Shown in pieces: positions 43,859 through 56,198 of a stretch of DNA of 64,000 nt. Numbering within the stretch: the first letter of the stretch is position 1; every line of letters starts with the position of its first letter. Below the pieces are notes generated by a model, which saw only the letters and a program-made list of their open reading frames with translations, had not been told where the DNA came from and made no database searches. The position numbers and the translations under genes were made by a program. Origin of the DNA: Salvia splendens (Eukaryota; Streptophyta; Magnoliopsida; Lamiales; Lamiaceae). Location: contig NC_056052.1 in assembly GCF_004379255.2 (NCBI RefSeq), positions 124,001 to 188,000 of the forward strand, read 5' to 3'.

Positions 43859-44258
43859 AAACTTCTTTGGCCTAAGTGAACATGTTCAATTTCAAGAATG
43901 GGGGAGTCATGATTCTTATTTGTAACCTCTTTTGCTGCAATATAACTTAGTTCTCTTGCATATGTTGTGGTGACAATGACATCATAGTGATGTGTGTGTG
44001 AATGTTGTGAAGAATTCATTTAAAGCCTTTTGAAACATAAATAAACTTTAGTGTCACCTAAGAGCTAAGTTAGAAAGTGGTACATTATAAACTAATCTTA
44101 AATCACTGTAAATAATTTCACAAACTCTTAGATCTCAAACACCATTGAAACTCAAACTAATAAACCAGCCAACTACTGCAATACAGTTTGTCACTGCAAA
44201 TGCAAGAAATCTCCCATCCCCCCTTGTTCTTCCAAAAACAACGAGAAACCCGCAACTA

Positions 44259-46358
44259 CTACCCGCAAATATCCATTTTCCGCCAGTTCCCAACCAATGG
44301 GGCGACTGCATCCGTGTTGTCGTACAAGCTGAGCAGACCACCAGTGTGTACGAAGAGGACTTTCCTCCCTTCCCATTTGGCAGGATCATCAGCCATGTCT
44401 CTCATCATCTGGAAAGCAGCCTTTCCGCTGCACAAAATTCATGCATTATCAACAGGAATAAGTTGGGGTTCGAGTCACCCACTGTGCAGTTACATGCGTG
44501 AATCGAAACTCAAAACAAAATAAAAATGTATGTACCTGTAGACAGGATCAAGAATAATGCCAGTTTCTTCAGCAATCTCTTTCAAAAAAATTAGCTCCTC
44601 TCTTGTATTTATAGCATATCCGAGGCCTTTGGCCTATCAAGAACATATATTTTAGTCCTCTATGGTATAAGCAAAAAAATAACAATGACAATAATAATTG
44701 TATATACGTCTTTTATGTTGAGTATGTCTCTAGCTTTGAGGCCGGCTTGGAGTCCATCGAGCAAGCCTTGAGCATAGTCGTAGAAGTAATCAGGGGTGCC
44801 CCAAGACGAGTATGCGTGCACCTGCATTCACAACTTATAGAATCACGTTACACTTTACAAAACGATGGACAATCGCGCATTAGGATAGACAGAAAACTGT
44901 ACTTGGGCTCCTAAATGGCTGAGTCGGGAGCCAAGCGCTAGACCAGCACCCGTGCATCCACTGTAATTAAATTCATAAATCATGTCACGCATCGTTTCTT
45001 ATTAATTTATTTTAAATGGAAAAAGAAGAAGGATCAAACCTTCCACATGCTACAACAATATCATCAAATGTTGCCCCAACAACATTCCCTTGCTTAAGCT
45101 GTTGTTGGATCTCTCTAACTGCTTCAATATAACCCCTGGGGAAATTAAAAACATATCCATTTAATTAAGAAAACATACTTTTATTTAAACAAAAGTGTGG
45201 GAACCATTTAATAATAGTACCAAGTTGCCAAAGAAGTTGATCCACCCATAGGAATGACATAAGGCTTTCTTCCTTCACTCAACAACTTCCTTTTTAATAT
45301 GTTGATGAGTTCCTAATTATAGAAAATATGACAAGAGAACACATCTCATGGGTCAAGATTCGAATTCAAATATTCAACAAAATTACGAATATATGTATAT
45401 GCTTACATCACGACCAAGTCTATAATAGTCTTCTTCGGAGACGAGCTCTATACGTGCTCCGGCAAGACGTTCGACTAAAAGGTTTCCATCCAAGCCTGGA
45501 TCTCTATGCACTAGATCCTGCAGAGGCAAATGGTCATAAAAAGAAACAAGTTAGTGAATATTGCTCTTGTATAGATTTATTTGATATATTTAATTAGTTT
45601 ATTTTAATACCTTAAACGGCATTATGTACTGTATGTCACAAATTTTTACAAATTGAATAAAAATAACAAATCAATTTTTTTCATATAAAATAAAGTATGG
45701 CAATAACAAGTTTTAACAGAATAAATTAGATAAATACATAAAGGAAAATAAAAAATGTTAACAACTCATAATTATTCATAAAAATTAGCAACTACTAGTA
45801 GTAATAAGAAATGAAACGTTTTGATTTACCGTGGTAGTGCGCAATATGAGAAAGCAGTCAAGATTCAAATACTTGGCTGCAACAGCAGTGGCACGGCAGT
45901 GATTGCTCTGCACACCGCCGATGGTTATGATGCAGTCGGCCCCCTCCTCCACCGCCTCCGCCATCAAGAACTCCAGCTTCCTCACCTTGTTCCCACTCAG
46001 CTGCATTCCCGATAGATCATCGCGCTACAAAACTAATTAATTAGTAATAATCTTGGATTAATGATATCACTATATACTCCTATATTAATTACCTTGACAT
46101 AAACCTGGGTGTTCTTAGGCAGATTAGGAAGGTTCCACTTGTGAATTGGAGTGGGAAACTAGAACAACAAACCATCAAATTTAATCATCTACTGCATAAT
46201 TATCAAACTACATTTTCACTTAATTTGAAACGTACATGTCCGAGTGAGAAGAGGTGAGAAGGGGTGGGAGAGAGATGTGCTGCCCATGAAGGTGGGGTGT
46301 AAGACTTCTTGGTCAAGAACTCAAACTGGGGCAGCCGTGTTTCTTGCAGAGAACCCAT
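44259..46358 (-). CDS. D-cysteine desulfhydrase paralogue, 10 exons, 373 aa, no presequence
   Basis: Exons on the minus strand: 46358-46236, 46158-46093, 46024-45830, 45517-45407, 45312-45221, 45135-45040, 44960-44903, 44821-44708, 44633-44536, 44427-44259. Intron positions and phases equal those of the neighbour at 40543-43858, so this is a gene duplicate. It keeps [25 protein letters not shown] and [12 protein letters not shown]. It starts [14 protein letters not shown] without a targeting extension and is likely cytosolic. The glycine loop reads [13 protein letters not shown], unlike CGSGGTIAG, exon 6 is one codon longer, and the protein stops at NWRKMDICG, lacking about 11 C-terminal residues of the neighbour. 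Changed substrate preference is possible (inference). The frame is fully open, so it is probably functional. Confidence 0.9.
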
Positions 46359-46401
46359 GGATTTGATGAGTGGAATTAATTAACGAGGAGGGTTGTCTGT
46401 C

Positions 46402-46409
46402 TATATATA
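46402..46409 (-). promoter_or_regulatory. Possible TATA box of the desulfhydrase paralogue
   Basis: TATATATA about 45 bp before the start codon at 46358 on the minus strand. This would leave a very short 5' UTR, so it is only a candidate. Confidence 0.4.
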
Positions 46410-47136
46410 GAGAGAGTAGAGTTATAGACTATAGTGATGGATGGTTTAGAGTTTAGGTGAGCTTCATGCCTGCCTGGGCATCTAAGTTTAGTATATATGC
46501 CATCATGTGTGGAGGGGAAAACTGCAGCTAGCATCTTTGACCATCATGCCTTAATTCTTTTTAATTAATTAAGAATATTGTTTATTGCATGCGCGCACAT
46601 CACATGTGTAAATTAGTACTCCTACTACAAATTAAATGTGTCTCACGATCCATCCATTTCTAGGAAAGTGACGCTTCACGCCTTTGTGGATACTGGATAT
46701 GTTACTTCATACTATATGCCAAATCAAAAATGGAATCGCTCAAATCACACCATACTTCATTAATTAGTATGGCAAAACAAAACATAACATAAAATTATTC
46801 TTAACACGACTATTCTATAATAAAGATCAATCATGATGGATGCTACAAGAACATGTTCATAAATTTTCTATTCTTTTCAATATCACTACCAAATATGTTA
46901 ATCCCTTGTTTACTTTCAACCACCCAGCTAAATCTAGACGCAGCAAAGCTAAAATAAAGTTTTAAATGTGGAGTAGTTGTTTTATTATTTTCTCTCAAAA
47001 GTTATGAAAGATACCTAAATAGTGAGGACCCTAGTTTAGCAGTTTCACAGCTAATTTTATTTTGTAAATAGGCAGGCCTTTCAGCCGGTGCACCCATTTT
47101 TAGGGCCCGTATTAAAACCCAATAACAATTGAGCCC
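46410..47136. other. Divergent intergenic region between the desulfhydrase paralogue and DPB2
   Basis: About 0.7 kb of AT-rich DNA separating two divergently transcribed genes. No ORF or repeat of note is seen; promoter motifs for DPB2 lie at its right end. Confidence 0.55.
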
Positions 47137-47142
47137 GGCCCA
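47137..47142 (+). promoter_or_regulatory. Site II (TCP-type) motif upstream of DPB2
   Basis: GGCCCA (TGGGCC on the minus strand) about 115 bp before the DPB2 ATG. Site II elements are common in promoters of plant replication and proliferation genes. Single short motif, so moderate support. Confidence 0.4.
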
Positions 47143-47150
47143 CACCACAT

Positions 47151-47158
47151 ATTCCCGC
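47151..47158 (+). promoter_or_regulatory. E2F-binding consensus upstream of DPB2
   Basis: ATTCCCGC fits the plant E2F consensus WTTSSCSS exactly and lies about 100 bp upstream of the ATG of a replication gene, where E2F control of the G1/S transition is expected. Functional use is inferred. Confidence 0.55.
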
Positions 47159-47257
47159 CATTACTACCCTTCAGAATTTCAGCCGTATTCCATTTTTTTC
47201 ACTCACTTCAAATCTGCATCACATCGAGCTGAACCAGCGGCGAAAGGCGACTCAACC

Positions 47258-50200
47258 ATGAGCTCTAAGATGAGAAATAAGGTGCAGAAGAAGTTCAACA
47301 TGAGGGGTTACAAACTCAAAATGGAAGCCCTAACGGAAATCCTTGGATTCATCGGCCGATTTCCCGATGCGGAAGAGGAAGCGCTCGATCTGCTCCTCGA
47401 CGAGCTGCATAACGTCTCATGTAATGGACTCCGAGCTTCTATCTTAAGCATTACCCTGTTTGGTGGCCATTTTTTACTATTTTGATTTAATTGAATGTTG
47501 CTTGTTCTGTTTCAGTGAAATCGTCGATACTGGATAAGGAGCCGGTGCAGAGAGTGGTGGCGCTTTTGCTTGAAGCTGAAGCTGCGGCGGAGGAGAGTCC
47601 AACGACTAGCGGTCATGGCTCGGCTGCCTCTGCGTCTGCTTTGAGAATCATTGACGCATTTGATTTCCCCAAATTTCGTTATGATGCGATCAAAAAATTG
47701 TTTCACAAGTATGTTATGTCTTTTCCTAAACCTATTTCAAATGTATTTTTTCTCAATTATGAATTTCTAACGTATTTTACCGATGCATGACAATTTCTTT
47801 AATGCCAAATTTAATCTCTACTTTGTTGGTGAGTATGATGTTGTTGTGTCTTTAAACTTGCACATATTAAGTACTAGTTGACTTGGTTTCTGAAACTAGA
47901 GTTACTGTATATTACATGTAGCTGAAGTTTAGTATTATGGGAATATGGAAGAGAGATATACTAACGATATTTGGTTCATGATATTCACGTAATGAGTTAA
48001 CTATTTCATTCTAAAGATAGAACTGGTCAGAATTTAAATGGAGGGGTTTGTGTAAATGTATTGATACTTGCAGCTCCTTTTTACCTTCTGATGGTAAATT
48101 TTTTACTTGTTTAGGTACTCGGGAAAGCTCCCAATTTATGGCGATGCGCCTGCAAAGGTCACACTATACAGAGATAGGTTTATGTTGTTGTTTCAAAGGC
48201 TCTCACGGGATCCTCATTTTTCTAGGCCTGTTTTTGATAGTGATATGTCAGATTACGGCAGCTTCCAGGTAACCCTGCTTCCACATGAGTCCTTTGTAAG
48301 CATAATTTCAAAAACTAGGAAGCATTTTTCTGCTGACACTTAATATTTATTATAATTTCATTTTCAGATATCACCAATTCAATCTCTAGTTGGTCAGAGA
48401 GGAAAGAGATGGGTAATGGGACTTATATCGCAGCTGGAGGATGGCCATTTCTACTTGGAAGACTTAACTGCCGCTGTGGAAGTTGATTTATCCAATGCAA
48501 TATCCTTTTATAGACCAGTAATATTTGGCCATCTAAGTGCCTTGTACCATTTAAAGGGAGATAAATGCCAAGTAATTGGGCTAGAATACGTTTGTGAATA
48601 GCTTAAATCTAAAATCATCTAGCGCAGTCAATGTTAATAAGAAATGATGTTCACTTTAGTGTTGCCATTTAGAAGTCTTATCATCGTGTACTGGCATGTG
48701 ATATGATTGTGGTATCTTCTTGAACATTACAAAGTTCTATGCAGTTTCTTTAAGTTGAACTACAGAATCACAACAGGGTTTTTTGTTGAGAACACGATTG
48801 TCTTAGCAGAAGGCGAGATGCTCATGGATGGTATCTTTCAGGTTTGTGTTGATAATATTTGACCATGCAAAGACCTTTAAGTGCTGAAAAAACAATGCTT
48901 ATTATAGAATACATTAACTGTGCTTTCTAAGCTGGATCCTTGGACAATTACCAATATTACATCTGCAACCCTTGTATGTAACTTGTGAACTGTGGTTTCA
49001 ACAGTGGAACAGTTAATCGTAATTTCGTAAATGACTTGCAGGTGAAAACATGTGGATTTCCTCCATTAGAGGACAGAGAAAAGTCACTTGCAATGCTAGC
49101 AGGACTTGATTTTTTTGGCGGTGGTTCACTTACGAAAGAGGAGATGGTATCCTTTGAAAATTACTGCTGTCAGTGACAAATCAGATGCTGCCTCAGTTTA
49201 GAAAGTAATAATTGCTTGTCTTTCCTTAACATTTCCCCAGGTTAGACTTGCAGAGCTTGAAAGAGGGGCAGTTAATGACATGTTTGTGATACTCTCTGAT
49301 GTTTGGCTAGACCATGAGGAGGTAATCATTCTTAAAATCTCATTTACCTTGCTTAGTAATTGGTTAAATCCAATCTTGTTTTAACTTGTTAGTGTGATTC
49401 ACTAATTGCTTCATCCTCCGTCCTTAGAGAAGACTATGGAGAAACTTGAGATCATCCTCAATGGTTATGCAAATGAGAATGTGGTCCCGTCCCTGTTTGT
49501 TTTCATGGGAAACTTCTCTTCTCATCCATGTAATCTTTCTTTTAGTTCTTACTCTAGCATCAGGTGAGAACACCTCTATTGTATTTGTCATTGATATAAA
49601 TCATTGGTAACAAAAACAGTGTGAAAGTGGACAAGGTTTGCCTGCAGATCAAACTTTGGGAGGCTAGGCAAAATGATTGCGGATCATCAACGTCTAAAAG
49701 AACATAGTAGATTTCTTTTCATTCCTGGTCCTGATGATATAGGTAATTTAAAATACTTTCATATTTTCCAGATGCAAATTTAACATGCTTATATCATAAA
49801 ATACTATTTTCAGGACCTTCACATGCTCTACCCAGATGCTCGTTGCCAAAATACATAATTGAGGAGTTTCAAAGTCACATTCCAAATGCTGTATTTATGA
49901 GTAATCCTTGCAGGTATTTTCTTAATACTTGCTAAAATATTTGTTGCTTGACCATGCTTGAATACATGCTTTCTGAACTCTGATTGCAATTTTTTTACTA
50001 TGATCACACCATTAGAAACTTAGTAAGGTTGAGCTGCTTTGATTATGATTTCAAGCACCAATGTCTGTATTTCCAATTCTCTTTTAATTGCTGATGTTAA
50101 TCGTTTGTTTTGAACTGAGCGAAATTACTCTTCTTTTTGGTTGAAAGCAGAATCAGATTTTATACGCAAGAAATTGTATTTCTACGTGAAGATATGCTTT

Positions 50201-50681
50201 ACAAAATGCGCAGATCATGTCTGATGCCTCCTTTAACTGAAGAAACAAGCGACCCATTTGAGCATGTAAGCCTAGTATTCTACACAATATTTTCCTGTCT
50301 TTGTTAATTGAAATCACCCTGAAGGCCACTTGGACACAATTCTTTTGTGCAGCTTGTGGCTACCATAGTGCATCAAAGCCATCTTTGCCCTCTGCCCTTG
50401 AGCATACAGCCCATAATTTGGAACTTTGATCACTGTCTTCATTTGTATCCAACTCCACAAACAGTAATTTCCTTTTTTATATATTAAGTTCTGAGTTCAA
50501 GCTCATCAAATTTGGTATTCAGTTTTTTTAGTTGATGCAGATTGTCCTGGGGGATAGAAGTGAACAGAAGGCATTCAAGTACACTGGAGTTACATGCTTT
50601 AACCCTGGTTCCTTCTCAAATGACTTCACTTTTGTGGCCTATCGACCTTGCTCGCAGGAAGTTGAACTATCGGCTGTGTAA
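47258..50681 (+). CDS. DPB2: DNA polymerase epsilon subunit 2 (DPB2/POLE2), 13 exons, 533 aa
   Basis: Exons: 47258-47420, 47516-47708, 48115-48268, 48368-48499, 48764-48841, 49042-49146, 49241-49321, 49430-49563, 49648-49742, 49814-49913, 50151-50265, 50353-50463, 50541-50681. The product is the essential B subunit of the leading-strand replicase, nuclear, with an inactivated calcineurin-like phosphoesterase fold. Seen: N-terminal helical domain (MRGYKLKMEALTEIL), OB-fold region (GQRGKRWVMGLISQLEDGHF), then phosphoesterase landmarks VILSDVWLD, FVFMGNFSS, FIPGPDD and a C-terminal CFNPGSFSNDFTFVAYRP. Length fits plant DPB2 (about 525 aa). MSSKMRNK is chosen over an upstream in-frame ATG at 47129 because conservation begins here. 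Exon 8 is taken from AAG at 49430, using the second of two AG acceptors. The intron after exon 4 has AT-AC ends. Confidence 0.93.
48500..48763 (+). other. U12-type AT-AC intron of DPB2
   Basis: The exon ends TCCAATGCA and the intron starts ATATCCTTTT, the exact minor-spliceosome 5' consensus. It ends TTCTTTAAGTTGAACTAC, with a branch-site-like TTCTTTAA close to an AC acceptor. Joining at AC restores SNA-RITTGFFVENT in frame; using the nearby CAG two bases later gives an early stop, and no GT donor lies at the exon end. Confidence 0.85.
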
Positions 50682-53600
50682 GTATGTATTCCAGTGGTTA
50701 AATGCACAAAAAACATTTGTGATTTGAGTGTTCCTATTTAACTGGGACATAGCTCTTTGGAAGTCTTAGTATCAAATTTGTAGGGTTGAATTTATTGAAA
50801 AGTTGCTGCAAATATTGTATTCTCCTTGTAGGTCCAGCAACCTCATTTCTATGATTCTCTGTAATTTTTAGAGTTTATGATGCAATTTTACCCAGCTAAG
50901 CATGTGGGAGAATTTCCATTTTATGTAATGTAATTGTATACATACCTGACTCAGAATAACTCCCTAAACATTATAGTTTTGATTTTCAAATTTCTGATTC
51001 CCAGAGCTCTGAAACCAGATTTATAGGTAGTGCATGTGTAGGAACTTCTTCCTATATGAAAACTGCCCATTAAGCACATTTATCTTCTTTTTCTTTCTTT
51101 CCTGTGTGCACAGATGATGTTGAAGGTCAGCCTTGACACTGTCTTTTATACTTTAGAATGGCTCTTATGCTTATGTCATGAGATTACTGAATTAAATTCC
51201 TAACTTGCTCAAATTTTTAGCTTCATTTCTTTGTAAGCTAATTTCTGAAGTAGATACTTCATTCAAAGTAGTGTCATTAACATCAACAACGAGGATAATA
51301 TTGCCACATGTTTGAGCATGAACATCCAAAACTTGACTTAAAGTATGACTGCATTTTGTCTGGTCAGTAGTTGAAAGTTTGACTTAGACAGAACCAAGAT
51401 GTGTAAGGGGGGTTCAAAGGTGAGAGTTTAAATTTCCCTCGGATGCTTATACAAGGAAGGACAGAAAAGGTGAACTTGAAATAGGAAAAGATAAAGGTAA
51501 ATTACAATTACTGCATGATGTTATTCCAATTTCCAACTAATTATTTGCATTTTCAAGCAATTGGTACTATTGAATACTTTTAGTTACCTCGTGCTCTTGG
51601 TAAAGTATACATAAGTGGAGCAGTTGCACATTTTTCATATCTTCTGTTTGCATCGTTATTTGATTATTGACTGCTTGAAAGCTGAGATCAGGGTTTGCTG
51701 AGCACTGGACTTTCTGGTACGTTTGTGGAAAACTACGTGTCATGAAATGTGCCACTTCAAACCCTGGTGTGGAGCCTTTGGATTGGAAAACAGACCTTTC
51801 TTTCTGTTAGTGGCCTTCTTTTCTTGAGTAATATAGAAGAATAATGTGTTTCTACTTGTTTTTCCAATCTGCTAAAGTTGTGGTGATAAATATATTAAAG
51901 TTTTATTATATGCGACAAACTGTATCAATCATCAAGTGGTATGATAGTGTAGAGATATTCAACACTTGAGCCGAAAGTTGTGGCTTTCTGTCCATTTCTC
52001 CAACTCTTGTCTAAAGCGAAAATGTCAGTCATTTTGTACACAGAAATGTTTTTTGAATAACTCTCGAATTCTAAACAGATCATACATATCTGCCATCTTG
52101 TTTCCATTGACATTTTCTGCCTGCAGTCTGTTCCTCAGTATCTTTACCCTTGTTATTAAAAGTTGCTAGTGGTATAGAACTGTTTAAAGATGAACTAGAA
52201 TTTTTCTTTGGTATGATTGCAAGAAAACAGTGGTAAGGGAAGCAAGTAAAATAGTATGATCTCAACCAAATATAGAAAGAAAGAAATAGTTAGCCTGTAC
52301 CAGTGCAAAAGGTGTTATATTCCATCAAGGTTAGATTATTCAAGGAAAGTATCAATATGTCAACAAGGACATCTTACATCCTTGTCTTCTACCTACTATC
52401 AATTAGATCCAAAAAGTAAGTTGTACTCAAAAGACACCTCCAGTATTACCTCTTAATTAATTCGTTTATCTGATTTATAAATCCTCTCGAGGATAGGTAC
52501 ATGTAGACTATAATCAAGGTGAGAAAACATGAACAATCATTTCTCTACCAGCTGGTGCTGGTATTATTAGCAGAACAAGCTTGGTCGAAATAGGGAACTT
52601 ATAATCTGCTGTTAGTAATAGTGACTGCAATAATATACCATTAGGGCAGGTAGCTGAACTCCTCAATTGTTAATTAGGAAACCTAGATTTTGATTTCTCG
52701 TTGGAATGGTTCGAATGTTAACTTTCATATGGTGCTGCAGTTGGGAAGTTCTGATAACTTCTTGACTCAGGAATCACTCATTGCCAACTTGGTGTGCTAA
52801 TGAGTCAAATCAGGTGAGATGTGGAGGTTAAGTCTAGCATAGAAGCACTCAGTATTTCACCCAAGATGGAGACGAATACAAAAACTTATATTATGCCAAC
52901 TGAAATATGTACATGGATAAGAGAACTGGCTGGATTCATTGTCAATTTGCTTGAACCTCTTACTTTCAAGGTTTTACATTGTTATATTGAGAAGTGGATT
53001 GTTTGTGTGACTATAATAATTTACTGCTTGGGATTATAATAATTTACTTACATGCTGAAATGTAGTAGGTAAAGCTGGTAAACTATCTACTAAGTCTTCC
53101 ACTTAAGAATTGGCTTCAACTTAGTCATACCAATATGCAAGGAATGAATGTTATTGTTATTCAAGTGATTACATGAAAACTTTGTACATTCTGTTTCTTG
53201 CATAAATTCATAAACACTATAGACTATATTCCATTTCTTTGCAATATGCTTAACTAGTTAATTGGCACTTGAAAACTTTTAGGTATTTCAAAGCATGCAG
53301 TACCAAAGTCGTAGCTTTATATTTTTATGTAGATTGTATATACAGAATATAGTATGAATATTTATGAACTACTCCTAAGATTCACTCCTTGAACCTTGTA
53401 TGATGAGAAAATTAAGTTCAAGCTTGTTAATGTTACTTTTCATGATCTTCTATGTTGTGATAAATATTTATTTTAATAGTAATATATTGTGAATAGGTAA
53501 AAGACATAATTTGGCCAAATTAATAGAAATGGTCGATTCTACAAATGGTGGGCTCGTGATCCGTTTATAGTTCAAATTAAGAAGAATCAATTAATTTGTT

Positions 53601-56083
53601 CTTAATTAAGGATAACTCAATAACAATAAAATTTGACAAAGTGAGCAGAAGAGAGGTAGGCCAACAGTCAAAAAACAAGTCTTACTCACTCAGGAAAACG
53701 GTTTTAATATCGGCAGTTTTAGGATGTTGAGAACTAAGTTCAGTTTCCCTTACAGTTATGTATTTGGTGTTAGAAAGTTAGCTTGTCAGATTTTTATTTG
53801 GATCAATCAGAAAAGGTTTGTCATAGTTAAACAAGAATCAGCCTGAGAATTTGGTACACTAAGAATTAGCAGACTTATTGTTCTGATGCCCAATTTTTTA
53901 AGTTACAAATGAAAACTTTTCGTAAAGTTGAGAGGTTTTTGAGGAGCAAATGTAATTTTGGACATTTGTAAGAAAACATAAAATGTTGTGGATATGAACT
54001 ATGATCAACACAAATATAATGGCTAGTCTCGATTTAGTAACGGAAAACAAACCCTTTTTATTTATTGCGATGTAAGTTTATATAGGTACAATGTGTATGT
54101 AGCTTAAGTAAATAAATAACAAGTTTACCTTAGTTTGAAAGTTAATTTGAACTAAAGGTTTGATTTCAATATACTACTGCTGCCCCAACAATGTTATCTA
54201 TGATGTGGAGATATCAACTGAATAGTATGTTAACTATATGTATAATCAACTGGGAGGCTTGGGAAAATATAAACAGTGCAAATTGTTTATTACAAAATGA
54301 ATGTTATACATTTAATTTGTGGATCAGATGTTCTTTCTATATGTAGGATTGTAAATTGTGTCAAATTCAATCTGTTAGGGTGGACGAGATTTCATTGGAC
54401 GAAATTGATGATTATTAGTCATTTTGTTGGGAATTTGGTTTGGCATATGTGCATTACTTTATAACTAATTTCTCAAATTATTATGTAGTTATTTGTCAAT
54501 TTGTTAAATTTAAAACGTAAAACGAAAGAAAACATGTGACAATTTCCTTAGCCACCGAGATCATATACCCAATGATTAAATCCAAAAGGTAGAAACGAAA
54601 TATGGTCAAAGTTAAAATAAGATAGGTGCATATATGAATGAAATGTGGGACTCAACACATGAAAATATAATTATCTGATTTCCTTTTTATATATGTATAT
54701 TTACTGTTGCACAAAACATATTTTGAAATACTATGTATATGAGTAAATTAATACTCAATATATTCCAAGGGATGTAATACACACCCTATAACATTAATAT
54801 TGAATGGTTACGTATTAGATGATTATCTATGATTGAAGAAATTATAAAATACATATACTATTCGATATTCAAGGATAGTAATTACAAACTCCCCTTTGTA
54901 TTAATAAAATATGCATTATAAATTATTTTTAGTGTCTAGAATATATGTCCATGTTTATTAATCTTAAATATACGTATTAATATTTTAACTTAGACAATAA
55001 AACGCTTTAAGCAAAGACATTAATCCTACCTACTTAAATTGGATTTCATGTTTAATTAACCTCGAATAAACATTATTTATTATCACTTCATCGCACAAAC
55101 ACATGATATACACACTAGAAATAATTAAATAAAATTCGAGAACAACTTAATTTGGGCAAAGTTATAGTAGTAGTTAGGTTTAGGAAAGGTGGTGAAGACC
55201 TAAAACCTTATATTTATATGTATACACATATGTCTTCTGTAAATAAGCTCTAATTAACAACAATACCAAACATTTCAATGCAAGTCAATATTGATGTTAT
55301 CAAATTAATTTCCAATGAAATTCTTGTACACATGCTCAATTGCACACACTCCCACCCTCTTATTTAGGTACGAGCGTGCTAATTTTTTCGTATAGATTTG
55401 AAAACTTAGATCAAATAAAATTTGACAAGTGTGTGACATCTTATTTACTTATTTGTTGGAGTATAGAATAAATAGTGTTGCATGCACAGTTAGAAGGGAA
55501 AGACAAAGTGGTTTGGTGGGTACATGTAGGTTAGAATTTTGGGAAAAATGGATGTTGAAAGGAGAACGACATTTACCCCACCAAGCAACCCCCTCTCTCC
55601 TTCCATTCTACTATTTCTCTCAACCATACATACATATAGTAGTATATATATATCTCGAGATTGAGAGAGAGAGAAAGAGAAAGAAGAGGAATACACCCTA
55701 TATGTAATATGTGCATGTATATATTCAATTCTTTCTCATAGTAGGGAGCATAACTTCTATCTCTCTCTAAGTGGGTTAGTTAGCCTAGAAGTAGCATCAA
55801 CTGGTGGTTCTGGTCTGTCCAAATCCCTCCCACTCTCTAACGGATCTAACCCCTTTTCTATCTATATTATTTCCCATGTATCTGCTTTCTTCCTCACCAT
55901 CATCTTTTCTTCTCCCTAGCTACACACACATATATATGTGTGTGTGATTTTCTTACAAATTAATCCTTTTTAATTAGAGCTCTGATTGTTGAGTTTGCAA
56001 ACAAGGAAATTAAGATTGAATTAGAGGTTGATCAACTTAAATATAGACATACATATAGTATATCTCTGTTGTTTGTCGTCGAG
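50682..56083. other. Gene-poor intergenic region (5.4 kb)
   Basis: AT-rich, no ORF over about 75 codons, no recognisable protein motif, tRNA or LTR. Short microsatellites appear near the right end (TATATATA and AG tracts at 55635-55690), close to the MYB exon. The last few hundred bases presumably hold the MYB promoter. Confidence 0.6.
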
Positions 56084-56198
56084 ATGTGCAGTAGAGGCCA
56101 TTGGAAGCCGGCAGAGGATGAGAAGCTGAGGGAATTAGTTGAAAGATATGGACCTCATAACTGGAACTCCATAGCTGAGAAGCTTCATGGTAGATCAG
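56084..56198 (+). pseudogene. R2R3-MYB first exon without partner exons
   Basis: ATG opens MCSRGHWKPAEDEKLRELVE, then RYGPHNWNSIAEKLHGRSG, and the exon ends at G/GTATAT in phase 1. This is the first part of repeat R2 with two of its three tryptophans, of the type seen in the MYB52/54/105/117 (LOF) group, which starts CSRGHW. The next exon should read KSCRLRW; I find no such segment on the plus strand between 56199 and 61003, where another gene starts. So it is a truncated gene fragment, or the rest is separated by rearrangement or assembly error. The short exon itself is undamaged. Confidence 0.72.

Noticed and set aside
44455..44480. Box-B-like GGTTCGAGTC suggesting a tRNA
   Set aside because: Lies inside an intron of the desulfhydrase paralogue with no matching box A or cloverleaf.
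47129..47257. Upstream in-frame ATG for DPB2
   Set aside because: Adds 43 residues unlike the family and overlaps the E2F and site II motifs; MSSKMRNK at 47258 is the better start.
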